Positions 40,717 to 47,928 of a DNA stretch of 64,000 bases are shown here, one piece after another (within the stretch, counting starts at the first letter, position 1; each line of letters starts with the position of its first letter). Below the pieces are notes generated by a model that made no database searches, had not been told where the DNA came from, and was given only the letters and a program-made list of their open reading frames with translations. Where the stretch lies: the NCBI RefSeq assembly GCF_014643915.1, contig NZ_BMKE01000018.1, positions 1-64,000 on the forward strand, given 5' to 3'. The stretch comes from Oceanisphaera marina (GTDB lineage Bacteria > Pseudomonadota > Gammaproteobacteria > Enterobacterales > Aeromonadaceae). The translations under genes and the position numbers were made by a program.

Positions 40717-41490
40717 ATGCACACTTCCATTCATCTCAACGAACAATTGGTACTGGTTACCGGTGGTGGCCGCGGTCTGGGCGAGCATCTGGTACGGGCT
40801 TTTCTGCGCGAAGGCGCCAGGGTGGTCATCAACTATCTGAACAGCGCCGAAGCGGCCAACCAGCTGGCGGCGGATTACCCTGAACAGGCACTGGCGCTGC
40901 AAGCGGACGTGACCGATGCCGCCGCCGTACAAGCCTTGTTTGCCAAGGCCAAGGCCCATTTTGGTCACCCGATCACCACTGTTATTAACAATGCGCTGCC
41001 AGCCTTTTCCTTTAATGGCGATGCCCGGGAAAGTGCCGAACAGCTGAGCTGGAGCAATGTGCAGCAGCAGTTTGAAGGCGTAGTGAAAGGTGCCCTTAAT
41101 ACCACTCAGGCTGCGTTGCCCGGCATGCGCGAAGCCGGTTTTGGCCGTATCGTCAATATCGGTACCAATCTGTTTCAGAATCCGGTGGTGCCGTATCACG
41201 ATTACACCGCTGCCAAGGCGGCCTTGTTATCGCTGACCCGTACTCTGTCGCAAGATCTGGGCCCTGATCAAATCACGGTGAACATGGTGTCCGGCGGCCT
41301 GCTGCGTACCACTGATGCCTCGGCGGCCACTCCCGAAGCGGTGTTCGATTATATTGCCGCCGCTACGCCACTGCGCCGTGTGACCACGCCGGCCGAGTTT
41401 GCCGATGCCACCTTGTTCTTTGCCTCCCCCTGGTCTCGTTCTGTTACCGGTCAGAATCTGGTGGTGGACGGCGGTTTGGTGAAAAACTAA
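40717..41490 (+). CDS. SDR-family oxidoreductase under TPP riboswitch control
   Basis: The product (257 residues) starts at MHTSIHLNEQLVLVTGG (40717) after a good AGAGGT; an upstream Met at 40675 overlaps the leader and is rejected. It has the NAD(P)-binding glycine motif GGGRGLG (residues 16-22), NNA (91-93) and catalytic Tyr163-Lys167 in YTAAK. The usual catalytic Ser is Thr150. It resembles FabG-type enzymes, but its riboswitch implies a thiamin-linked substrate. The stop shares a base with the next ATG (TAATG), so the two proteins are coupled. Substrate unknown. Confidence 0.88.
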   Translation: MHTSIHLNEQLVLVTGGGRGLGEHLVRAFLREGARVVINYLNSAEAANQLAADYPEQALALQADVTDAAAVQALFAKAKAHFGHPITTVINNALPAFSFNGDARESAEQLSWSNVQQQFEGVVKGALNTTQAALPGMREAGFGRIVNIGTNLFQNPVVPYHDYTAAKAALLSLTRTLSQDLGPDQITVNMVSGGLLRTTDASAATPEAVFDYIAAATPLRRVTTPAEFADATLFFASPWSRSVTGQNLVVDGGLVKN

Positions 41491-42800
41491 TGGCTTCTAC
41501 CAACGACAAGCAACGCATGATGCACCTTAATTTATTTTTATTTGGCTGTGGTCATCACAAGGGCGCCTGGCGCCATCCCGATTCCTCGGTTGAGCGACTA
41601 GGCGACATTCGCTATTACGAGCAGCTGGCGCAAACCGCCGAACGCGGCAAGCTGGATGCGGTATTTTTTGCCGATGGTCAGTCGGCAGGCAATGTCTCCG
41701 ATGGCAGCTGGTGGTTCCTGGAGCCGCTGACCGCCATGGCTGCCATGAGTCGCGCCACAGACAGCATCGGGCTGATCAGTACCGTTTCCAGCACCTTTTA
41801 CACGCCCTTTCATGCGGCCAGAATGATGGCCTCCCTGGATCATATCTCCGGTGGGCGCATGGGCTGGAACGTGGTGACCTCCATGTTTGATGTGGAGGCA
41901 CGTAATCACAACTACGAATCTATGCCGGTGCATGCAGATCGCTATCGTCGAGCCGACGAATTTGTGGATGCGGTGCTTAAACTATGGGATTCCTGGCAGT
42001 CCGATGCGCTGAGCTTCGATCGTTTCGGCCATTATGCCGATCCGGAAAAAGTGCAGCCCATTCATCACAAAGGCGAGTTTTTCCTGGTTGATGGGCCATT
42101 GAATGTACCGCGCCCACCCCAGGGACATCCGGTGTTGTTTCAGGCTGGCGCTTCGGAGCAGGGCCGTGAGCTGGCTGCACGCCGCGCCGAAGCCATTTAT
42201 GCGGTAGCTTACGACTTGCCCGCCGCCCAGGATTATTATCGTGATATCAAGCGCCGTGTGGCTGCCGCCGGTCGTGGTGTTGACGTCCCTATCATGCCGG
42301 GTCTGGTCACCTATGTGGCGGCGACCGAAGCCGAGGCGAAGGCCAAGCAACGCGAGCTGGATGAGTTATTGCCGGTTGAGGCATCATTGCGCCAGCTGGG
42401 TCTTTATACCGAACAGGATTGCATGAACTGGGAGCTGGATGCGCCCGTGCCTGGCTTGCCGTCGCTGGAGGCCTTTACCGGCCCCAAGGGCCGCTACAGC
42501 ACCATTTTACGGATCATAGAAACCGAGCAGCCCACGGTGCGCCAGTTGCTGGGCCGACTGGCGGCCGGCGGGGGTCACTGCACCATGGTAGGCACGCCGG
42601 AACAGATCGCCGACAAGATGGAACTGTGGTTTCGTAACGAAGGTGCCGATGGCTTTAACCTGATGCCCCCTTCGTTGCCCGCCGGCATAGAAGACTTCGT
42701 CGATCAGGTGGTGCCCGAGCTGCAAAAGCGCGGCCTGTTTCGCACCGAATATCAGAGCGATACCCTGCGCGGTCACCTGGGACTGGCCAAGCCGAAGTAA
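41490..42800 (+). CDS. NtaA/SnaA/DszA-type flavin monooxygenase under TPP riboswitch control
   Basis: This 436-residue luciferase-like (LLM) protein is of the FMNH2-dependent monooxygenase class. Typical segments are LGDIRYYEQLAQTAERGKLD, FFADGQSAG, GRMGWNVVTSMFDVEARN and GHPVLFQAGASEQGRE. Relatives oxidise heterocycles, C-S bonds or N-linked acids using reduced flavin from a partner reductase. It is translationally coupled to the SDR gene behind a TPP riboswitch. A role in breaking down or repairing thiamin-related heterocycles is inferred. A strong terminator follows. Confidence 0.9.
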   Translation: MASTNDKQRMMHLNLFLFGCGHHKGAWRHPDSSVERLGDIRYYEQLAQTAERGKLDAVFFADGQSAGNVSDGSWWFLEPLTAMAAMSRATDSIGLISTVSSTFYTPFHAARMMASLDHISGGRMGWNVVTSMFDVEARNHNYESMPVHADRYRRADEFVDAVLKLWDSWQSDALSFDRFGHYADPEKVQPIHHKGEFFLVDGPLNVPRPPQGHPVLFQAGASEQGRELAARRAEAIYAVAYDLPAAQDYYRDIKRRVAAAGRGVDVPIMPGLVTYVAATEAEAKAKQRELDELLPVEASLRQLGLYTEQDCMNWELDAPVPGLPSLEAFTGPKGRYSTILRIIETEQPTVRQLLGRLAAGGGHCTMVGTPEQIADKMELWFRNEGADGFNLMPPSLPAGIEDFVDQVVPELQKRGLFRTEYQSDTLRGHLGLAKPK

Positions 42801-42841
42801 CACCAGACTGCGGATAGCGATAAGCGACTCATAATCTGCCT

Positions 42842-42877
42842 AAAGGGACACCACGAAACGTCGTGTGTCCCTTTTTT
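42842..42877 (+). terminator. Terminator of the SDR-monooxygenase unit
   Basis: Arms AAGGGACA-C-CACGA and TCGTG-TGTCCCTT pair with one bulged base and are followed by TTTTTT. It closes the TPP-controlled unit and separates it from the DJ-1 gene. Confidence 0.9.
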
Positions 42878-42903
42878 CTTTGGCTTATGGCGTAAAGTGG
42901 ACC

Positions 42904-42929
42904 GCTTGTTTTTTTTCTAAAAAACAAGC
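42904..42929. promoter_or_regulatory. Perfect 11-bp inverted repeat in DJ-1 gene promoter
   Basis: GCTTGTTTTTT-TTCT-AAAAAACAAGC lies 40-65 bp upstream of the DJ-1/PfpI start. Its A/T-rich palindromic form suits an operator for a dimeric repressor or activator. As RNA it would be a weak hairpin. Confidence 0.5.
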
Positions 42930-42968
42930 TAGGCTGATAAGCGTGATTGTTTAAACCTAGGAGCTAAA

Positions 42969-43658
42969 ATGCATATCTTGATGGTCATGACTTCTCACGA
43001 TCAACTGGGCGATAGCGGCAAAAAAACCGGCCTGTGGCTAGAGGAGTTTGCCGCGCCGTATTACGTACTGAAAGACGCCGGTGCCACTATCACGCTGGCG
43101 AGCCCTCAGGGCGGCAAACCGCCGATAGATCCCAATAGCGTCGATCCTGATGCGCTTACTCCGGCCACCGAGCGGTTCTCGGGCGATACGGATGCCCAGA
43201 CCCAGTTTGCCAATACCCACGAGCTGAAAAACTTTTCAGCCCTTGAATTTGATGCGGTGTTTTATCCCGGTGGGCACGGACCACTGTGGGATCTGGCCGA
43301 AGACTCGGATTCCATCCGTTTGATTGAAGACATGATCGCGACCAATAAACCGGTGGCCGCCGTATGCCATGCACCGGGCGTGCTGCGCCATGCTAAAACG
43401 TCGGATGGCCAGCCCTTGGTGAGCGGTAAACGGGTCACCGGTTTTAGTAACAGCGAAGAAGCAGCCGTACAATTGACTAATATAGTGCCGTTTCTGGTCG
43501 AAGACATGCTCAAGGCCAATGGCGGTGACTATCGCAAGGCGGATGACTGGCAGGTTCATGTTGAAACCGACGGCTTGTTCATCACGGGGCAAAATCCGGC
43601 GTCATCCGCCGCCACCGCCGAGGCCTTGCTGGCGCTGCTGCAGCGATCGCTTCATTAA
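42969..43658 (+). CDS. DJ-1/PfpI family protein (Hsp31-like)
   Basis: This 229-residue class-I glutamine-amidotransferase-like protein has the nucleophile elbow AVCHAPGVL (Cys about 134, followed by His). The family acid is in the GKKTGLWLEEF segment, a mark of the Hsp31/YDR533C branch. Such proteins act as chaperones, glyoxalase III or deglycase on glyoxal-modified targets. It has its own promoter region after a terminator, so it need not be part of the TPP-controlled unit. Confidence 0.88.
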   Translation: MHILMVMTSHDQLGDSGKKTGLWLEEFAAPYYVLKDAGATITLASPQGGKPPIDPNSVDPDALTPATERFSGDTDAQTQFANTHELKNFSALEFDAVFYPGGHGPLWDLAEDSDSIRLIEDMIATNKPVAAVCHAPGVLRHAKTSDGQPLVSGKRVTGFSNSEEAAVQLTNIVPFLVEDMLKANGGDYRKADDWQVHVETDGLFITGQNPASSAATAEALLALLQRSLH

Positions 43659-43673
43659 CAGGTTTAAAGACTT

Positions 43674-43851
43674 CTTTGCCACGGAAGAACACGGAACGCA
43701 CGGAAAAATTAAACTAAGATAAGAGCGAAAGGTAAGATCGCAAGTGTATGATTATTAATAGTAAAATATGGCTACCTCTAGTTACTGATTTAGTCAGGAT
43801 CTTACAAATATAATTTTCCGTTTTCTTCCGTGGATTCCGTGGCAAAAATAG
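43674..43851. mobile_element. MITE-like inverted CACGGAA repeat pair
   Basis: Left arm 43674-43710 (CTTTGCCACGGAAGAACACG and on) and right arm 43812-43851 (ending TCCGTGGCAAAAATAGG) are inverted copies about 100 bp apart. Inside them is a second inverted pair, GTAAGATC and GATCTTAC. The whole 180-bp element lies between the DJ-1 gene and yehW and has no coding potential. A similar element is at 56213-56452. It may be a non-autonomous transposon or a folded intergenic repeat. Confidence 0.6.
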
Positions 43852-43865
43852 GTTTTATTTACTAT

Positions 43866-44606
43866 TTATTGTGGCGGCGACAGTCGTCGTTCCAGTCTCT
43901 GCAACAGCGCATCAATGACGATGGCCATTAGCGCCACCATGATGCCCCCTTGCAGCACGTAGGCCATATTGTCGGTGAGCAAACCGGCAATGATCACCTC
44001 GCCAAAGCCTTTCGCCGCCACCGTCGATCCTATGGTGGCGGTCCCTATGCTGATCACCAGTGAAATGCGAATGCCGGCCACTATCAAAGGCAAGGCCAGC
44101 GGCAGCTCTACCGACCATAATTGCTGGCGCGCATTCATGCCCATGCCGCGAGCGGCTTCACGTACCCGGTCGGGTACCTGCTGCAAACCGGTCACGGTAT
44201 TTTCGTAGATGGGCAACATGCCATAGAGAAACAGCGCCACCAGCGTCGGCGTCAGTCCAAAACCCAATGCCGGTACTGCCAGTGCCAATACCGCCACCGG
44301 CGGAAAAGTCTGGCCCAGGTTGGCGATGGCGCGAGCCAGGGGGAGAAATTCCCGACCGGAGGCGCGGGTAACCCAAATGCCCGCGAGCAGGGCCATCAGG
44401 GTGGCGGCGGCAATGGCGAGCAAGACCGCCGTCAAATGCCAGAACAACAGATTAAAGACGCTGTCGCGAGCATAGATGGCGGGTGTGCGCTCATCGACCA
44501 ATTGGCGAAACAGCGGCTCCAGCCATTCAATGTTAACGGTCATGATCAGCAACAGCAGCACAGGAAGGCCCAGGCTCAGCCAGCTGCGGGCAGCAGGCAG
44601 CTTCAT
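43866..44606 (-). CDS. yehW: YehW-type ABC permease
   Basis: This 246-residue membrane subunit of the OpuC/YehZYXW class has about six helices. The binding-protein-dependent permease loop is GMGMNARQQLWSVELPLALP. It is the last gene in yehZ-yehY-yehX-yehW order, and its start overlaps the ATPase gene by 4 bp. Confidence 0.9.
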   Translation of the reverse strand: MKLPAARSWLSLGLPVLLLLIMTVNIEWLEPLFRQLVDERTPAIYARDSVFNLLFWHLTAVLLAIAAATLMALLAGIWVTRASGREFLPLARAIANLGQTFPPVAVLALAVPALGFGLTPTLVALFLYGMLPIYENTVTGLQQVPDRVREAARGMGMNARQQLWSVELPLALPLIVAGIRISLVISIGTATIGSTVAAKGFGEVIIAGLLTDNMAYVLQGGIMVALMAIVIDALLQRLERRLSPPQ

Positions 44607-45562
44607 GCTCGTGCCCCCTGTTGCAGCAGCTCATGCAAGCCGAGCTGACCTATGGGTTTGCCGGTGTCATCCACCACCTGCAACTGCTCCGCTTGTTCCC
44701 AGATCAGTAAAGCCATGGCGTCACGCAAGCTGGCACTGGCGGCTATGGTCGGCAACTGAGCAACAGGCTGGGCTGCTGGCAGGGTTGCCAATTTAGTCAT
44801 GATTTGGCCGACCTGTTTGGTGCTGAGTAAGCGCAGCGGTCGCTCGCTGCCACCCACCAAATCCTGCACGAAGCCGGCGTTAGGGTGGCGTAGCAGAGTT
44901 TCTGGAGTATCCAGTTGCAGCAATTTTCCTTTGTCCATTACCGCAATCACATCGGCCAGTTTGATGGCTTCTTCCAGATCGTGGGTCACCATGATGATGG
45001 TGATCCCCAATAGTTGCTGGATCTTCAGTAACTCGTCCTGCAGCAGTTCCCGGGTCAGCGGATCCAGGGCGCCGAAGGGCTCGTCCATCAGCAGTAGTTC
45101 GGGTTTGGCGGCCAGTGCGCGAGCCACGCCTACCCGTTGCTGTTCGCCACCCGACAGTTGATGAGGATATTTGCCGGCAAAAGTGGCGGCGTCCAGCTTG
45201 AACAGCGTCAGCAGCTCGGTCACTCGCGCATCTATGTCCGTTTTTTTCCAGCCCAGCAGCCTGGGTACTGTGGCTATGTTCTGGTGGATAGTGCGATGAG
45301 GAAACAGACCCACCCCTTGAATCACGTAGCCGATACGCCGGCGCAGCTGCTCCGGCGCCAGTGTGGTGACATCCTGACCCTTGATCCTGATCTGCCCCTG
45401 GCTGGGTTCAATCAGCCGGTTGATCATGCGCAGCGTGGTAGACTTGCCACAACCTGATGTGCCCACCAGCACACAAAACTGGCCGCTATCTACCTTGAAC
45501 GAGAGGTTATTGACGGCAATATGTGTACCAAAGTGTTTACTGAGTGCTGTTACTTCAATCAT
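44603..45562 (-). CDS. yehX: YehX-type ABC ATPase
   Basis: This 319-residue ATPase has Walker A GTSGCGKSTT (about 34-43), signature LSGGEQQRV and Walker B LLLMDEPFGALDP. A C-terminal regulatory extension (about 240-319) resembles the CBS-like tail of osmoprotectant ABC ATPases. It overlaps yehY and yehW by 4 bp each. Confidence 0.92.
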   Translation of the reverse strand: MIEVTALSKHFGTHIAVNNLSFKVDSGQFCVLVGTSGCGKSTTLRMINRLIEPSQGQIRIKGQDVTTLAPEQLRRRIGYVIQGVGLFPHRTIHQNIATVPRLLGWKKTDIDARVTELLTLFKLDAATFAGKYPHQLSGGEQQRVGVARALAAKPELLLMDEPFGALDPLTRELLQDELLKIQQLLGITIIMVTHDLEEAIKLADVIAVMDKGKLLQLDTPETLLRHPNAGFVQDLVGGSERPLRLLSTKQVGQIMTKLATLPAAQPVAQLPTIAASASLRDAMALLIWEQAEQLQVVDDTGKPIGQLGLHELLQQGARA

Positions 45563-46710
45563 GCTTTATCGCCTCGCTGCAGGGCTATCAGGGTGTCGAT
45601 AACAATGGCGAATAAAAAGGCCAGGACCAGCGTCGGCACCGCGCCCAGAATCACCAGATCGGTAGCGGTCTGGCCCAACCCCTGAAAGATATAGGTACCA
45701 AAACCGCCGCCCCCCACCAGGGCCGCCACCGCCACCAGACCGATATTCATGGTCACCACTACCCGCAGGCCGGTCAGGATCACCGGCAACGCCAGTGGAA
45801 ACTCCAGTTGCCATAATAGTTGGCGGTGGCTCATGCCCATACCTGTAGCGGCATCTCGCACACTGGCATCAATCTGATCGAAGCCGAGGGCGGTATTGCT
45901 GACTATGGGCAGCAATGAGTAGAAGAACAGCGCGATTACCGCCGGTGCGGCACCTATGCCGCGAATGCCGAGCTCGGCCAGCAATGGGTAGCCGGTGGCC
46001 AGCAGGCTCAGGGGGATCATCAGCAGGCCGAACATGGCCAGACTGGGAATGGTCTGCAAGATATTGAGCACCGGAAAAACCATGGCTTTCAGCCTGGCCG
46101 AGCGGTGGCAGCGCACCCCCAGCGGAATGCCGACCAATACTGCGGGTATGATGCTGCCCAGCGACAGTTGCAGATGACGAATCGCCTGACGCCAGAAGTC
46201 GCTCTGGTTGTGATATTCGCGCAGCAGTGACAGTGAATCCCATTGACCACTGGCCAGCAATGCCATCACGGCCGCCACCATCAGAGTAACCAGCGCCAGT
46301 CGATACAGAGGGCTTAATGCCAGCTTGATGGCGGCATCTGTGATCAACAGCGCCAGCCAGAATATTGCCAGCCAGAAACCGCCATTAAGTGATACGCGAG
46401 CCAGGGGGCTGGCCTCGGCCAGTAATTGTGAGGCGCTGACGCCGACCGTATACATCAGCAGGAACAGGGTGGTCAGAAGCATCAATAATCGCAGCGGGAT
46501 GGCATATTTGAAAAGTGATAGCAGGCTGGTAAGCGCTAACATCACCAGCAGCGGTATCAGCGAATCAAGGCTGGCTGCATGCAGCAGGTCCATGCTTTGG
46601 CCGGGCATGATGCGGTTGGGTTGCAGGCTGACCAGGGGCAGGGTAAACAACGACAGCAGCAGAGCGATCCCAAGTGTGCAGCCGACCTTGTCGAGATTGG
46701 AAAACGTCAA
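45559..46710 (-). CDS. yehY: YehY-type ABC permease
   Basis: This larger permease (383 residues) has an extra N-terminal half of about four helices before the standard permease core. The core has the ABC loop GMGMSHRQLLWQLEFPLALP near residue 300. Such a long N-terminal extension is usual for YehY. It follows yehZ after a 194-bp gap that holds a large nested palindrome. Confidence 0.92.
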   Translation of the reverse strand: MTFSNLDKVGCTLGIALLLSLFTLPLVSLQPNRIMPGQSMDLLHAASLDSLIPLLVMLALTSLLSLFKYAIPLRLLMLLTTLFLLMYTVGVSASQLLAEASPLARVSLNGGFWLAIFWLALLITDAAIKLALSPLYRLALVTLMVAAVMALLASGQWDSLSLLREYHNQSDFWRQAIRHLQLSLGSIIPAVLVGIPLGVRCHRSARLKAMVFPVLNILQTIPSLAMFGLLMIPLSLLATGYPLLAELGIRGIGAAPAVIALFFYSLLPIVSNTALGFDQIDASVRDAATGMGMSHRQLLWQLEFPLALPVILTGLRVVVTMNIGLVAVAALVGGGGFGTYIFQGLGQTATDLVILGAVPTLVLAFLFAIVIDTLIALQRGDKA

Positions 46711-46767
46711 AAATACTCCTGAAACATGCCAGTGTAATTCCCCTCGCTGGGGGCTTAGGTGTAAGTC

Positions 46768-46871
46768 AGGATAAGGTCTCCCACGCCAACACGCAGCAAC
46801 TACCTACCTACCTGTAAGCTCGGCGATGGCATCCATGCCATCGAGGGTTGGCTTAGGGAGCTCCTTATCCT
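46768..46871. repeat. Nested ~100-nt palindrome between yehZ and yehY
   Basis: Four nested stems share one axis: AGGATAAGG (46768-46776) with CCTTATCCT (46863-46871); CTCCC (46778-46782) with GGGAG (46856-46860); GCCAAC (46785-46790) with GTTGGC (46847-46852); and a central CGATGGCAT-CC-ATGCCATCG (46824-46843). In RNA this forms one long hairpin with internal loops inside the operon gap, where it could protect the yehZ message from 3' decay. Confidence 0.85.
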
Positions 46872-46904
46872 TCCTTCAGCCGTCCGGTATTACGCCGAAA
46901 ACAG

Positions 46905-47822
46905 TCAGTCCTGCAAAAATCCTTTCTCGGACAGGTAACTTCTGGCGACGGCCTGGGCACTTTCGCCACCGATGGCGATGCGACTGTTCAGCTGTTGCAG
47001 GGTTTTCACGTCCAGCGACTGAAAAATGGGTTCCAGAATGGTGGCGATCTCCGGATGGGCTTCCAGGATTTGCTCGCGCACTATGGGGGCCGGGGCATAA
47101 ACCGGTTGCACGCCCTTGTCGTCTTCCATCACTACCAGGCCGACCGAGGCGATGGCACCGTCGGTGCCGTATACCATGGCCGCATTGGTGTTGTCGGTCT
47201 GCAGCGCCGCCGCCTTGATGGTGGCCGCCGTGTTGCCCCCGGCCAGTACCAGCAGCTGCTTATCGCTCAGGGTGAAATCATAGGTCTGCTGAAAGGCGGG
47301 CAAGACCGCCGGGCTGGATACAAACTCGGCCGAAGCGGCCAGCTTTATCTCACCGCCCTGGCTCACGTAGCGACCGAAATCGGACATGGTGTGTAACTGG
47401 TTACTCTCGGCAATGTCCTGGCGCAGCGCTATGGCCCAGGTGTTGTTGGCGTTGGCCGGTGTCAGCCAGACCAGCTTGTGCTGGTCGTCATCCAGCTGCT
47501 TGGCGAGATCGTAACCTTGCTGAAAATTTCGCCATGCCGGGTTTGCTTCCTGGTTGTGGAAGAAGGCGGCGTTGCCCGTGTATTCCGGGTAGATATCGAT
47601 TTCGCCCGAGATAATGCCTTTGCGTACGATGGGAGTGCCGCCCAGCTGAGAGCGGTTCTCTACCTTGAGCCCCGCATTCTCCAGCGCCAGATAAATAACA
47701 TTACCCAGCAGGCCGCCTTCGGTATCTATCTTGGAAGACACCACTATGGGAGCGGCGGCCAGGGCGGGCTGAGCCGCGACCAGGGAAAGGGTAAACATGG
47801 CCGCAGCCAGTGACTTTTTCAT
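46905..47822 (-). CDS. yehZ: OsmF/YehZ-type ABC substrate-binding protein
   Basis: This periplasmic protein starts at 47822 (MKKSLAAAMFTLSLVAA, a clear signal peptide), preceded by AAGGA; the frame extends to 47873. The mature part matches E. coli OsmF (KIDTEGGLLGNVI, ELDIYPEYTG as GEIDIYPEYTGN, NNTWAIALRQD, YAPAPIVRE). E. coli OsmF binds glycine betaine weakly and is stress-induced. It is the first gene of the importer operon. Confidence 0.93.
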   Translation of the reverse strand: MKKSLAAAMFTLSLVAAQPALAAAPIVVSSKIDTEGGLLGNVIYLALENAGLKVENRSQLGGTPIVRKGIISGEIDIYPEYTGNAAFFHNQEANPAWRNFQQGYDLAKQLDDDQHKLVWLTPANANNTWAIALRQDIAESNQLHTMSDFGRYVSQGGEIKLAASAEFVSSPAVLPAFQQTYDFTLSDKQLLVLAGGNTAATIKAAALQTDNTNAAMVYGTDGAIASVGLVVMEDDKGVQPVYAPAPIVREQILEAHPEIATILEPIFQSLDVKTLQQLNSRIAIGGESAQAVARSYLSEKGFLQD

Positions 47823-47928
47823 GTTGTTTGTCCTTGTCTCAAGAATAGGTTCCGAAAACGCCCGAAAATGCATAAGGGTACTCTATGCAAAGCTCATCTC
47901 CCGGTAAACCGCTAACCACGCTTGATGC

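Noticed and set aside
46711-46904. Possible riboswitch between yehZ and yehY
   Set aside because: The structure is a nested perfect palindrome without the conserved segments of TPP or another riboswitch I can recognise.
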